A stretch of 64,000 bases of DNA from Dasypus novemcinctus (GCF_030445035.2 NC_080683.1:91783675-91847674), one strand, 5' to 3'; counted from the stretch's first letter, positions 25,380-36,430 are shown. Made by a program: numbers and translations. The notes: generated from the letters alone by a model not told the origin.

Positions 25380-25600
25380 AACTAATATTTATTGAAAACC
25401 TATTATTTGCACTTTAAAATACTATATTTCATTTAATAGTAACATGAAATATTTGAAATAGAAATCATTACATTTTTTGCATATGAGAAAAATGAGGATC
25501 AGAAATGTTACACATCAAGGACTACCCCAGAAATAAGTAGTGTAGTCAAAGGAAACCTCAGAAATATGTAGTGTAGTCAAATAAACTCAAAGTCCAGGTT
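25380..25600 (-). mobile_element. L2 or MIR fossil, antisense
   Basis: It starts 'actaatatttattgaaaacc' and 'tattatttgca', then 'catttaatagtaacatgaaa' and 'atgagaaaaatgaggatcag'. These are decayed forms of the antisense MIR/L2 end. A ~30-bp direct duplication follows at 25530-25595. Confidence 0.5.
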
Positions 25601-26045
25601 TTATTTTAGATGTCACAGTATGTCAGAATAGAGATTCTTCTCTCTTAGGTCATTGCCCATAACCCAAAACATGATCATTTAAAGAAGAAAATAGAAAAGG
25701 AATTATTCAGATGATTCTAGATATTAATAAATTGAATCCTTATTCCTACACTAATACAGGATACATTTTTTTTTATTCTCGATATTTCTTCCTTGGTGTC
25801 TTTTCTGTGAATAATGCATTTTTTAAAACAACCTTTGTATGATATTTTCCAAAGATAAACTTCTTATTAATAAAAAAAGTCATATAAATTTTTTGGTTTA
25901 CTCAATATCCAGTCTAATCCTTTTATTCTTTGTCTTCATTTAATGGAGGTCAGACATTTTAAAACTTTATTTCCTTACTTCCCTAAAGATAGGAATGACT
26001 GAATAACATCACTCTGGTAAATGAGTTATAGAAAGAAGTCCCTAC

Positions 26046-26464
26046 AGAAATTTTCCTTGTTGTCCTTGTCTTTCCACTTCCTTCTGTCTTAAAAAGAGAG
26101 CGAGAGAGAGAGAATTTATACCTAGAGTAAAGCAGTCATTTTGAGACCACATGAAAAATGTCAATCAGGAAGACAGAGTTTGGATGTCCAGAATTTCCTG
26201 ATTAGTCATAATATTTCTCATTTGCACAACCCTGGATTTGGTATTGCATAAGAAAAATAAACCACATATATTTTAAAAGCCCATGTTCATATGACTTTTT
26301 GGTACTTCTAGCCCTCCACATTTCTAACTGATGCAAAAATAGTTTCAATTCTGCAAAATCAGCTTAAAATGGATTATAATAAAGGATTCATTTTTGAAAT
26401 GTAGATCATGATCAGGCCAGAATGGTTTAGCTAAATTTTCTTCTTGCCTTCATTTTCTGTTTTT
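26046..26464 (-). repeat. Right arm of the large inverted duplication
   Basis: Reverse complement of 23068-23481, about 97% identical by hand alignment. Differences include a few-base insertion beside 'cccatgttcatatgac' (about 26280) and GAGAGCGAGAG in place of a pure repeat. Both edges end abruptly against unrelated sequence, and I see no flanking target-site duplication. Confidence 0.9.
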
Positions 26465-27012
26465 CCCAAAGAATGCTTTCAATGCCTGAGATTGTTACCT
26501 GAAATGTGTTTTGTGTATTTGTGATTTGTGGGATACAAATTTGGGTCAGTGTTTACAGAACCCTAAATAAATTGAGAAATATAAGAACTTGTATTATTCT
26601 CAAAATGAAAAAAAAAGTGAGGACATAGTTATTACTTAGGTGAAGGGCAACTATTGCTGGAACTGATACCAGAGAACACTTCCTCTCCTCCATGTGTCCT
26701 AATAAACTTCACATTAAGATATTGAAACAACTTCCTCAACAGTGCCTCTTTGTTCATTGAGCAGTCTAGGGATGATTTTTGTAATATTTAGTGTTTGATA
26801 CTGCTTTTAAACTATGAGGTACTTAATAAGTACAATCAGTAAAAGTAAATCAATATGAGCCAAAACAGTGCAGATGAGTAAGAATGGATTATCTGCAAGT
26901 CCATCAGGAAATCTTTCACATAAGATTTCCTTCAATTGAGTCTTTGCTAAGGATTAAACACACTGTCATGGTTATTTGCCATTGGTTGGGAGATGAATGA
27001 ATTCCCAAGTAT
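26465..27012. other. Intergenic stretch, nothing recognised
   Basis: About 550 bp between the inverted arm and the SINE, with no gene or named repeat. Confidence 0.4.
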
Positions 27013-27025
27013 AAAGGTTAGTCCA
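27013..27025 (+). repeat. Left target-site duplication of the DAS SINE
   Basis: aaaggttagtcca here matches aaaggttagttca at 27524-27536, one mismatch in 13. Confidence 0.85.
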
Positions 27026-27523
27026 GGGAAGTCGATGTGGCTCTAGCGATTGAGCTCCTGCTTACCACATGGGAGATCCCCGGTTTGGTTCCTGGTGCCT
27101 CCTAAAGAAGACAGAAAGCTGTCGCTATGGACAGGCGTGGCAAGCGGACACAACAAGATGATGCAACAAGAAATGTATGAAGGAAAACACAATAAGAGAC
27201 ACAACAAAGCAGGGAACAGAGATTTCCGGTGCCTTCTCGAGAAGATGAGAAAGACAGAGAACTGACATGATGGGCAGGCACAGAAAGCTGACACAACAAG
27301 ATGATGCAACAAGAGACACAGGAGGAAGAACATAATGATAGATATAATAAACCAGGGAATGGAGGTGGCTTAAGTGATTAGTTGACTCACTCTGGCATCA
27401 AAGTTCCCAGGTTCAGTTTCTGGTGCCTCCTAAAGAAACAAAGATGAATAGACACAACAAGTGCAAACAGCAAAGAGTTGGGGAGAATGAATAAAGAAAA
27501 TCAATGAAAAAAGGAGGGGAAAA
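27026..27523 (+). mobile_element. Compound DAS-type tRNA-derived SINE
   Basis: It begins GGGAAG, as armadillo DAS SINEs do. The first head has an A box (tggctctagcg, 27038-27048) and a B box (ggtttggttcc, 27082-27092) and ends in 'ggtgcctcctaaagaa'. A body follows with 'gacacaacaagatgatgcaa'. Near 27210-27235 there is a remnant of a second head ('ccggtgccttctcgagaag'), then a second body copy with the same 'acaagatgatgcaacaagag' word. A third head follows at about 27351-27432, again ending 'ggtgcctcctaaagaa', then an A-rich tail. So it is a multimeric SINE, transcribed by RNA polymerase III and moved by L1 enzymes. The short frames on both strands are not genes. Confidence 0.9.
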
Positions 27524-27536
27524 AAAGGTTAGTTCA
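27524..27536 (+). repeat. Right target-site duplication of the DAS SINE
   Basis: See 27013-27025. It follows the A-rich tail directly. Confidence 0.85.
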
Positions 27537-28440
27537 CCCTCAAAAAGAGGTTAAGGTGATGAGGTAATAATTTTGATGAAACAAATTAGCAAGCTGACTT
27601 TGTGCTGGATACTCTACACAGTGATAACACAGGATATGATTGAGTTGATACTGTTTGTTTGAACTTCCTGTTTTAGTTCCTGTAAGGTCGATGATATGAG
27701 AGCTCTGACTTTCAACTGCCTCCACTTAGCCATATCGGGCTTAGAAAAGGAAGCAGAACATGTATTGACTTTTCTCTGAATGTTTTTCTGCTTTGTCTAC
27801 TTTTCTTCCCTTTTCTCTTTCCGATTTCCCTCTACTTGTCCTTATGTTATCCTCATGCTCCCATGCTTTTCTCCTTTTCCACGTTGTCAAGATTGCTAAT
27901 TCAACCTTATTTTTTGTCCTACCTTCCTCCTAAAAATGAGTAGAATTCAGAAATAGCCTCATGACTCTGGTAATTAATCTCTGTATTTTGTGTAATTCTA
28001 TATGATTAGTATTAAAATACATATAAACAATAACACCAACTCCTTTGGATAGAGTAAGTGACTACTAGGAGATACAGAGTTGTGGATCTGATTCTTCTTG
28101 CCTGTAGATTTCTGACTTCAATTTTATTTTCTAGATAGTAAACCCATCTGATAATATATGAATACTAGCATAAACAGATAATTGAGAAGAAATAATTAGA
28201 TGATTAACATTTTGAGAAAGATGAATAACAGCAGCTTTAAAATCCTCTTTCTGGACAAGGCCTGGGTTAATAATTATTCACTATTTTCTGATATGAATGT
28301 AATCTTTTAGAGTATTTTCATTTTCTAAATTACAAAAGAATGGGAGGGTTATGGTTCATCTAGATTATAAGAATTTTAAGGCAAATTAAGAGTAAGATCA
28401 GGCCAGCTGAAGGGCTTTTTAAAATACCTTCTTAATTTGT
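27537..28440. other. Intergenic stretch, nothing recognised
   Basis: About 900 bp with no gene and no repeat I can name. Confidence 0.4.
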
Positions 28441-28452
28441 TCTTCAATTTTT

Positions 28453-28935
28453 TTTATTGATGTATATCATTCATGCATGGATGTGAATAAACAATAAGTA
28501 TATAGTAAAGGTTCTGAACTTACAAAATAAACATGCATAACATCATAAAAGGATCCCATACATCACCCCTTCACCAACACCTTGCATTGTTGTGAAACAT
28601 TTGTTTCAAACTATACAACAGCATCAACAAAATATTACTAACTATAGTCCCTATCTTACATTTGGTGTATTTTCCCCCCAACCTACCCTATTTTTAAAAA
28701 ATATATTTTTTATTACAGAGGTTGTGTACTTACAAAACAATCATGTGGACTTACAAAACAATCATGCACATGTTTAGAATTACCATACAATACCCCTTCA
28801 CCCAGATGCTATGCCGTGGTGAAATATTTGTTACATATCTCAAAGATTATGAGATAATATCATCAGACTATTAGCATCAACCATGGTCCACAGTGCACAT
28901 TTGGCAGACTTTTTCCATATCCACCCCCCCCCCCA
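28453..28935 (-). repeat. Duplicated L1 3'-terminal segment (~240 bp, two copies)
   Basis: The segments 28453-28690 and 28691-28935 share the same order of words: a T-rich start, 'cttacaaaa.aa.catgca', 'ccccttcacc', 'gtgaaa.atttgtt', 'agcatcaac', 'atagtcc/atggtcc' and 'acatttgg', then a C-rich run. Either the L1 ended in a duplicated 3' UTR unit, or a second truncated L1 inserted exactly at its tail. A C11 run closes the second copy at 28924-28934. Confidence 0.75.
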
Positions 28936-29379
28936 TTGTCAGCACAGTACATCTTTGGCACTGAAGCAAGACCATTAGAGTACTGCTGTTAATCACAGTC
29001 CATAGGTCACACTAATTTTTTTTTTTCTATTCTTCTCCATATTCCCAGCACCCTGCAATAGTGATGCACATGTGCTGTAGCGCACAGAAGAACACTCTTG
29101 CATCTGTACCATCAAGAACAATTCTGATCTGCCTCTGGGTTCACTGTGTTATTCAGTCCCTAGATTATTCTCTAGCTTTCTTTTAATTGACATTTACTTC
29201 CCCAGACTAGCCTTTTCAGCCACAATTCCATTTATAAACCAGATGCTACTCACTGTAATGTGTTACTATCAACTATATCCATTTACACACTTTTACAGTC
29301 AAATTAGTTAAAACTTCTACATGCATTAAGCACCAGTAGTTCTTCTCAACCCTCCTCTTATCTCCTAATAACCTATACT

Positions 29380-32300
29380 CTAGGTTTTAACTCCATGTGT
29401 TTATTCTTTGTATTTAGTTCATATTAATGAGACCATGAAATATTTGTCCTTTTATGTCTGACTTAATTCACTTAGCATAATATCGTCAAGATTCATTCAT
29501 GTTATATGTGTTCCAGTTTCATTTCTTCTCACTTCATCATAGTATCCCATTGTATGTATATACCACATTTTGCTTATCCATTCATTGATTGATGGACAGT
29601 TGGGTTGTTTTCATCTTTTGGCAGTTGTGAATAATGCCACTATGAACATCAGTGTGCAGATGTCTGTTCATGTGATAGTTTTAGTTCTTCTGGATATATT
29701 CCTAGTAGAGGAATTACTGGATCATATGGCAGTTCTATATTTAGCTTCCTAAGGAACTGCCAGACTGCCTTTCACAGAGGCTACACTATTTTACAATCCC
29801 ACCAATAGTGACAGAATGTTTCTATTTCTCCACATCATCTCTAGCACTTGTTGTTGTCTTTTTTTAAATAATAGCCTTTCTATGAGAAATAAGATGATAT
29901 CTCATTATTGTTTTGATTTGCATTTCCCTAATAGTTAGTGATATGGAACCTTTTTTCATGTGTTTTTGGCCATTAGTAGTTCCTCTTTGGGGAAATGTCT
30001 GTTTAAATATTTTGCCCATTTTTTAATTGGATTGCTTGCTCTTTTACTGTTGCATTGTATGGTCTCCTTATATAGAATGGAAATAAAACCCTTATCTGAT
30101 ACGTGGTTTCCAAATATTTTCTCCCATTAAATGGGCTGCCTTTTCACCTTCTTGATGAAGTCCTTTGAATCATAGAAGTGTTTAAGTTTGAGGAGGTCCC
30201 ATTTATCCATGTTTTCTTTCATTACTCATGCTTTCTATATAACGTTTAAGAATCTACCACCTATCACCAGGTCTTAAAAATGTTTCCCTACATTTTCTTC
30301 TAGCAGTTTTATGGTTCTTGCTTTTATATTTAATTCTTTAGTTTATTTTGATTTAATTATTGTTAAGGTGTGGAATAGGGGTCTTCTTTCTTTCTTTTGG
30401 CTATTGATATCCAGCTCTCCTAGCACCATTTGTTGAATAGACTGTTCTGTCCCAGCAGGGTGGGTTTGACAGGCTTGTCAAAAATCACTTGGCCATAGTT
30501 GTGAGGGTCTGTTTCTGAACCATCAATTCAGTTCTATTGGTCTATGTGTCTATCTTTATGCCAGTACCATACTATTGTTACCACTGCAGCTAGGTAATGA
30601 TTTATAGTCTGGAAGTGACAGTCTTCCAACTTCATTTTTTCCTTTTTAATATCTTTTTGGCTATTCAGGGCCTCTTACCCTTCTGGATAAATTTGATAAT
30701 CATGTTTTCCATTTGTTTAAAAAATGCTGGTGGAATTTTTATTGGTATTATATTGAATCTGTATTTCAATCTGGGTGGAAGTGGCATCTTAATGATATTT
30801 AGTCTTCCAATCCATGAGCATGGAATGTTCTTCCAATATTTTAGGTCTTTTTAAATTTCTTTCAGTAATACATTGTAGCTTTCTGAATAAAAGTGCTTTA
30901 CATCCTTTGTTAAGTTTATTCCTAAATATTTGATTCTTTTAATTGCTATTGTGAATGGAATTTTTCCCTGACTTCCTCCTCAGATTGTGCATTACAATAG
31001 TATAAAAACACCACTGATTTTTGCATATTGGTATTGTATCCTGCCACTGTACTGAAATTGTTTATTAGCTCTAGCAGTTTTGTTGTAGATTTTTCAGGAC
31101 TTTCTAGATATAGGATCCTATCATCTGTGAATAGTGACAGTTTTACTTTGTCTTTTCTGATTTGAATTTCTTTAATTTATTTATTTTTTTCTGGCCTAAT
31201 TGCTCTATCTAGAAGCTCTAGCACCATATTAAACAACAGTGGTGACAGTGGACATCCCTGTCTTGTCCTTGATCTTTCAGTCTTTCATCACTGAGTACAA
31301 TTTTGGCTGTGGGATTTTCTTATATCACCTTCATTATGTTGAGAAAGTTTCCTTCAATTCCTATATTTTTAAGTATTTTTATCAAGAAAGAATGTTGTAT
31401 TTTGTCAAATGCCTTTTCTGCATAATTGATGAGATCATGTGATTTTTCTTCTTTGTTTTATTAATGTGGTATATTATGCTGGTTGATTTTCTTGTGTTGA
31501 ACCATCCTTGCATGCCTGTATAAAACCCAATGGATCACAATGAATGTGTTGTTGGAATCAATGAGCAAGTATTTTGTTGAGGATTTTTGCATCTATAATC
31601 ATTAGAGAAATGGGTCTGTAATTTTCTATTTTCATAATATCTTTATCTGGTTTTGGTATTAGGATGGTATTGGCTTTGGAGAATGAGTTTGGTAGTATTC
31701 TTTCTTGTTCAATTTTTTGGAAGAACTTGAGTAAGATTGGTATTAAATCTTCTTTAAATGCATAATAGAACTCACCTGTGAAACAGTCTGGTCTGGGTTT
31801 TTCATTTCAGGGAGCTGTTTGATGACTGGTTCAATCTCTTTACTTGTGATTGGTTTGTTGAGGTCTTCTATTTCTTCTGGGTCAGTGTAGGTTTTTTGTA
31901 TGTTCCTAAGAACTTTTCCATTTCATCTGCATTGTCTAGTTTTTTGGCATATAGTGGTTCATAGTGTCATTTTATGATCTCTTTTATTTCTGTGGGATCA
32001 GTAGTAATGCTCCTGTTTTCATTTTTTATTTCATTTATTTGCATCTTCTCTTTTTTTTTTTAAATCAGTCCAGCTAAGGGTTTATTGATTTTGTTAACCT
32101 CAAAAAACCAACTTTTGGTTTTGTTAGTTCTCTCTATTGTTTTCTTGCTCTCATTTCATCTATTTCTGCTCTGATCTTTGCTATTTCATTCCTTCTTCTT
32201 GCTTTGGGATTAGTTTGCTGTTCTTTTCCTAGTTCCTCCTTCTGTGTAGTTAGGTCACCGAGATTACCTCTTTCTTTTTTAATGTGAGCATTAAAGACTA

Positions 32301-33190
32301 TAAATTTCCCTCTGAGTACTGCCTTTACTGCATCTCATTGGCTCTGATATGTTTTGTTCTCATTGTCATTCTTCTTAAAATATTTATTGATTTCTCTTGA
32401 AATTTCTTCTTTGACCCACGGATTATTTAAAAGTATGTTGTTTAATCTCTAAATATATGTGTTTTCCCTTTTTTTTTTTTTGGCTCTTGTTGATTTCCAA
32501 CTTTATTCCATTATGATCAGAGAAAGTGCTTTCTATAATTTTGATCTTGCTTAATTTATTGAGATCTGCTTTTTGAGCCAGCATATGGTCTATCCTGGAG
32601 AAAGATCCATGAGTACTTGAAAAAAAGTATATATCCTACTGTTTTGAGGTGCAGTGTTCTGTATATGCCTATTAGGTTTAGTCCATTTATCTTATTATTC
32701 AAGCTCTTTGTTTCTTTATTGGTCCTCTGACAAGATGTACTTTCCAATATTGAGAGTGGTGTATTGAAGACTTCAACTACTATAGTAGAGATGTCTTTTT
32801 CTCCCTTTAGTTTTGCTAATGTTTGCATCATGTATCTTGGAGCATCTGGTTAGGTGCAAATATATTTACGATTGTTATTTCTTCCCATTAAATCACCACT
32901 TTTATTAATATATAATGTCCTTCCTTTTCTCTATTAACAATTTTGCTTTTAAAGTCTACTTCATCCAATATAAGTATAACTGCCCCAGCTTTTTTGGTGT
33001 TTATGTATGTGTGGAATATCTTTTTCCAACTTTTCACTTTCAGTCTATTGGCATCCTTGGGTTTAAAGTTAGTCTTTTGCAGAAAGGATATAGATGGCTA
33101 ATATTTTCTTATCCATTTCACCAGTCTGTGTCATTTGATTTGGGAGTTTAATACATTAACATTCAATGTTACTACTGTAAAGGCAGTTCT
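29380..33190 (-). pseudogene. L1 ORF2 remnant (endonuclease-reverse transcriptase)
   Basis: On the minus strand this runs through the L1 ORF2 order. The endonuclease region is within about 33150-32550; the frame at 32556-32831 still has a decayed NTPLS motif that follows the catalytic GDFN of live copies. The reverse-transcriptase part is within about 32500-30400, and the C-terminal region ends near the antisense of the '[12 protein letters not shown]' block at about 29560. Frameshifts and stops are scattered throughout. No frame exceeds about 91 codons on this strand. Confidence 0.8.
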
Positions 33191-33289
33191 TATTTCATCC
33201 AATTAGACCTTTGGGTCTTATCTCTCATTTTATTTTCACCACTCTTTTGACACTTTTAGTTACTGTTATTAATACAATCATCATTTCTA

Positions 33290-34320
33290 GACTCTCTTCC
33301 AAGCCTCTCTTCTGTCTTTTCTTTTCAGGCTGTAACATGCTCTTTAGTATTTCCTGCAAAGCTGGACTTCTTATTATAAACTCTTTCCATTTCTGTTTAT
33401 CTGTGAATATTCTAAACTTGCCCTCATTCTTGAAAGATAATCTTGCCTGATATAAAATTCTGGGGTGGCAGTTTTTGTCTTGTAGTATCCTAAATATATC
33501 ATACCACTGCCTACTTGCCTATATGGTTTCTTAGGAGAAATTGGCACTTAATCTTACTGGGTATCCCATATATGTTATGCATTGCTTTTTTCTTGGGATT
33601 CTCAGAATTCTCTCTTTGTCTTTAGCATTTAACATTCTTATTAGTATGTGCCTTGGAGTTGGTTTATTCAGATTTATTCTTATGGGAGTATGATGTGCTT
33701 TGTGGACATGAATATCTACATCCTTCAATATGGTTGGAAAATTTTCTACCATTATTTCTTCAAATATTACCCTTCTGTCCCTTTTCCCTTCTCTTTTCCT
33801 TCTGGGACACACATGACACATATGTTTGCTGTCATTTAGTTCCCTGAGACTCTGTTCAATTTTCCCTCCTTTTCTTCATCTGTTCTTTTGTATGTTGCTT
33901 TCAAAGGCCATGTCTTCAAGTTCAGTAGTCCTTTCTTCTGCTATCTCAAATCTGCTGTTATATACCTTCAGTGTATTTTTAATTTCATTTATTGCATCTC
34001 TAATTTCCATAAGATCTACTATTTTCTACATATACTTTCAACTTCTTCTTTGTGCTCTTAATATCCTTAATATCTTAAGCCATCTCATTGAATTAACTAA
34101 GGAAATTTGTTTGAACATCCATGACTAGTTATCTCAACTCCTTTATGTCATCTGAAGGCTTATCTTGTTCCTGTAACTGGATCATATCTTCCCATTTCTT
34201 GGTAAAGATTGTAATTTTTTTGTGTGTGTGTGTGTCTTGGCATCTGGCTTAGTAGATGTATTTATTCTGGGTGCAGTTTCTCCCTTTACTTTAGGGATTT
34301 CTTGTCTTTTCTCCCTTGCT
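33290..34320 (-). pseudogene. L1 ORF1 remnant (RNA-binding chaperone)
   Basis: The 96-codon minus-strand frame at 33531-33821 is clearly the C-terminal half of L1 ORF1p. It has the IFEEIMVENFP motif, the TPRHILIRMLNAKDKERIL stretch of the RRM/CTD junction and the VRLSANFS motif. Upstream (about 33830-34130) a lysine- and glutamate-rich, coiled-coil-like stretch is present but frameshifted, and a (TG)n run at about 34220-34237 interrupts the N-terminal part. The motif is followed by a stop where live copies continue. ORF1p forms trimers that coat L1 RNA; this copy is not functional. Confidence 0.85.
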
Positions 34321-34439
34321 GGTTGTATAGTAGAAGCTGATGATGTAGTTGGTGCTGTAAGCTATGGAAGCTGAAGCTGCTCACATTACCCTAGAAATTG
34401 ATGAAGTTTCTTCTACCTTTCTCCTCTGTCAAAGATAGG

Positions 34440-35520
34440 GACAGAGCTGCAGCCATATGTAATAATCCAAGTTTTGCTGGACAAGACTGTCTGTAGTTAT
34501 CCAGAAAGACTGTTGAAGCTTCACACCCTTTCCTCCCCTAACTGGGGTGGGGATAGAGCTGCATTTGTGGGCAGAAACCTATGCCATGTGGGTCAAAAAT
34601 GACCACAGTTGCCCAGGTAAACTGACATAGTACCAGTCCTACCCCCCTGCTGGGGGTGTGGATGGACCCTCTGGAATACCCAACAATCCAATCTGTGTGG
34701 GCTGAATGTGCCTGCAGTTGCCCTGAGAGGCTAAGAAAGTACTGTCCCTTCTGCCTTTCAGGGGGTGGGAATGGAAGTACTGATGCCCAACAGTTCAATC
34801 CCTGTATGTTGAAAGTATCTGCCATTGCCGGGAAAGGCTGAGGAAACAACTAGTCCCCTCCTATCTTATTAGGATGTGGGGTTGGATCTGCAGACTCCCA
34901 ACATTTCAATCCTTGTAGACTGAAAGTACCCATCATTGCCCAGAGAGGCTGTGGAGATACCAAATCCCTCCTATCCTAGTGGAAGTGGTAGTGTATCTAT
35001 AGATGTTTAATAATACAGTCTATGCAGGCTGAAAGTGCCTGCTATTGTCCAGAAAGGCTGTGGAAACACCAGCCCCTTCCTTTCCAGTTGGGGGCTGGGG
35101 CTGGATCCACAAGTACCCACCAGTCCAGGCTGCATGGACCAAAAGCACCTGTGGTTATTCAGAAAGACTAGGCAAACACAGGCCCTTTCTTGTCCTATTG
35201 AGGGTTGGGGTTGGAGCCACAGGTGCCTAATGGTTGAGTTTGTGCCCAAAGCACCTGCAATTGCCTTGAGAGATTGAGGGAATATCAGTCCCCTCCTATC
35301 CTATGCATTGGGCAGAGGATAGGCACTCAACAAACCAGATCATATGTGCTGAAAACACCTGCAGTTGCCTGAAGAGGCCAAGGAAACCTATCCTCTCCTA
35401 TACTATTGGGGTGCAGGGATGCAGTCCACATGTCCAACTATTCAGTCTGTGCCTGCCAAAGTCACCTGCAGTTTCCTGGAGAGCCCAGTGTAGATCCTGC
35501 CAGCTTCCTCCCTGTCGGAG
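34440..35520 (-). repeat. L1 5' UTR tandem monomers (~108 bp, about ten copies)
   Basis: A recurrent motif, on the plus strand 'ttgcc.agagaggct.aggaa', returns at about 34505, 34615, 34727, 34833, 34943, 35051, 35161, 35268, 35371 and 35479, a period of 103-112 bp. Each unit also carries a 'cagtcc/caatcc' word, a GC-rich 'ggggtggg' word and 'cccctcctatcc'-like pyrimidines. Copies differ by 20-30% by eye. They sit upstream of ORF1 in the L1, where promoter monomers lie in other monomer-bearing L1s such as those of mouse. The frames on both strands here are by-products of the repeat. Confidence 0.85.
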
Positions 35521-36230
35521 GTAGGGCTGGAGCCTAGGCTAGGGTTGTAGTCTGATCTTGATGGAAAGAAGCCAGTTCCTAACTTTACTGTGATTTTCGG
35601 TCAGCCAGGCTTCCCCTCACACTGAAGGTGGAGTCAAAATGGGGGCTACTGGACTCTTTCTAAATTGGATAGGTTCAAACCCTCACTGTTCCTAGCATTA
35701 TACTTTAGCCAGCCATATCCACCAATCAGTAGCTGAAGTCAGTGGGCAACCATCCTTCTCCCCCATTAAAGGGAAATGGAACTTCTAATTCCAACCATGG
35801 AATAGCTTGATATGGCTTGCACCACTAGTGTAGGATGGGCACTTACCTTTGTGGTGTGGCTTGCAGTTTCCCAGAGAGGTGATGCAGGTTCCCCCAGCTG
35901 CCTCCCTGCCAGTTTAGGGTAGAGTTGCATTCTGATCTGGGTGGAAATAAGCTGATCCCTACCAGCGCTGAGATTTTCAATCACTCATGCTGGGGGCAGA
36001 GTTAAAATGGCAGCTACCAGCCACATTCTGATTTGGCAGGTTCAGAGTTTAGCTGTTCTTAGGATTATACTTTAGTTCTCCAATTTACTAATCAGTAGCT
36101 GAAGTCAGTGCCACACTGTGTCTTCCTCATGCATTTTTGGGAAATGGAGTCTTCAATTCCAGTCACAGAATAGTTGCTGAGGTGGCTTGTACCATGGACA
36201 CCAGCCTCACAGCATGGAGTACTCTACTTA
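35480..36230 (-). repeat. Second-tier duplication in the L1 5' UTR (~384-bp unit, two copies)
   Basis: The segment from about 35480 to 35865 recurs at about 35865-36230. Paired landmarks are 'tctgatcttgatggaaagaa' (35552) with 'tctgatctgggtggaaataa' (35933), 'attatactttag' (about 35696 and 36064), 'aatcagtagctgaagtcagt' (35724 and 36090), 'gggaaatgga' (35770 and 36138) and 'ggcttg.acca'. This places a larger repeat unit between the 108-bp monomers and the 5' end. Confidence 0.8.
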
Positions 36231-36394
36231 GAATCATCTCTGCAAATGGGCAGTCTCCTCTTTCCATACTTTTAAGGATGTTTCAGGATGCTCTTCTGAT
36301 CTCCTGAGGCACCCAAACAGGTGTTTTAGATAGCTCTGGGTGATTACTAACTGCCCTATAGGATGAGTTGACTCTTGGAACTACTTACTCTGCT

Positions 36395-36403
36395 GCCATC
36401 TTG
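36395..36403 (-). promoter_or_regulatory. YY1-like site at the L1 5' end
   Basis: The minus strand reads CAAGATGGC about 16 bases from the inferred 5' end (36418). In other mammalian L1s the same word at nearly the same place binds YY1 and helps set the transcription start. The role here is inferred from position and sequence. Confidence 0.6.
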
Positions 36404-36430
36404 GCTTAACCCTATCCTCTTCACTTTTTA

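Larger units (their letters stand above)
23482..26045. other. Spacer between the inverted arms
   Basis: About 2.56 kb without a recognised gene. It includes two probable ancient SINE/LINE fossils (listed separately) and a direct ~30-bp repeat at 25530-25595 built on 'cagaaataagtagtgtagtc'. I see no transposase-like frame. The longest frames are about 60 codons, on the minus strand. Confidence 0.6.
28453..36418 (-). mobile_element. Near full-length L1 on the minus strand, decayed
   Basis: Read on the minus strand: a 5' end near 36418 with a 'ccaagatggcagcagagta' start typical of L1, a 2.1-kb 5' UTR with two tiers of tandem repeats, an ORF1 remnant (about 34320-33290), an ORF2 remnant (about 33190-29380), and a 3' UTR ending in A-rich sequence near 28453. 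A likely 11-12-bp duplication flanks it, tcttcaattttt (28441) against tcttcacttttt (about 36419), with one mismatch. The ~8 kb length is long for an L1 because of the 5' UTR. Both frames carry many stops, so the copy is dead. It is older than the plus-strand L1 at 41724. Confidence 0.85.

Noticed and set aside
27026-27105. tRNA-like head as an independent tRNA gene
   Set aside because: It begins a compound SINE with an A-tail and target-site duplication.
34538-35524. Several 60-103 codon frames on both strands, some similar to each other
   Set aside because: The similarity comes from the 108-bp monomers of the L1 5' UTR, not from a tandem gene family.
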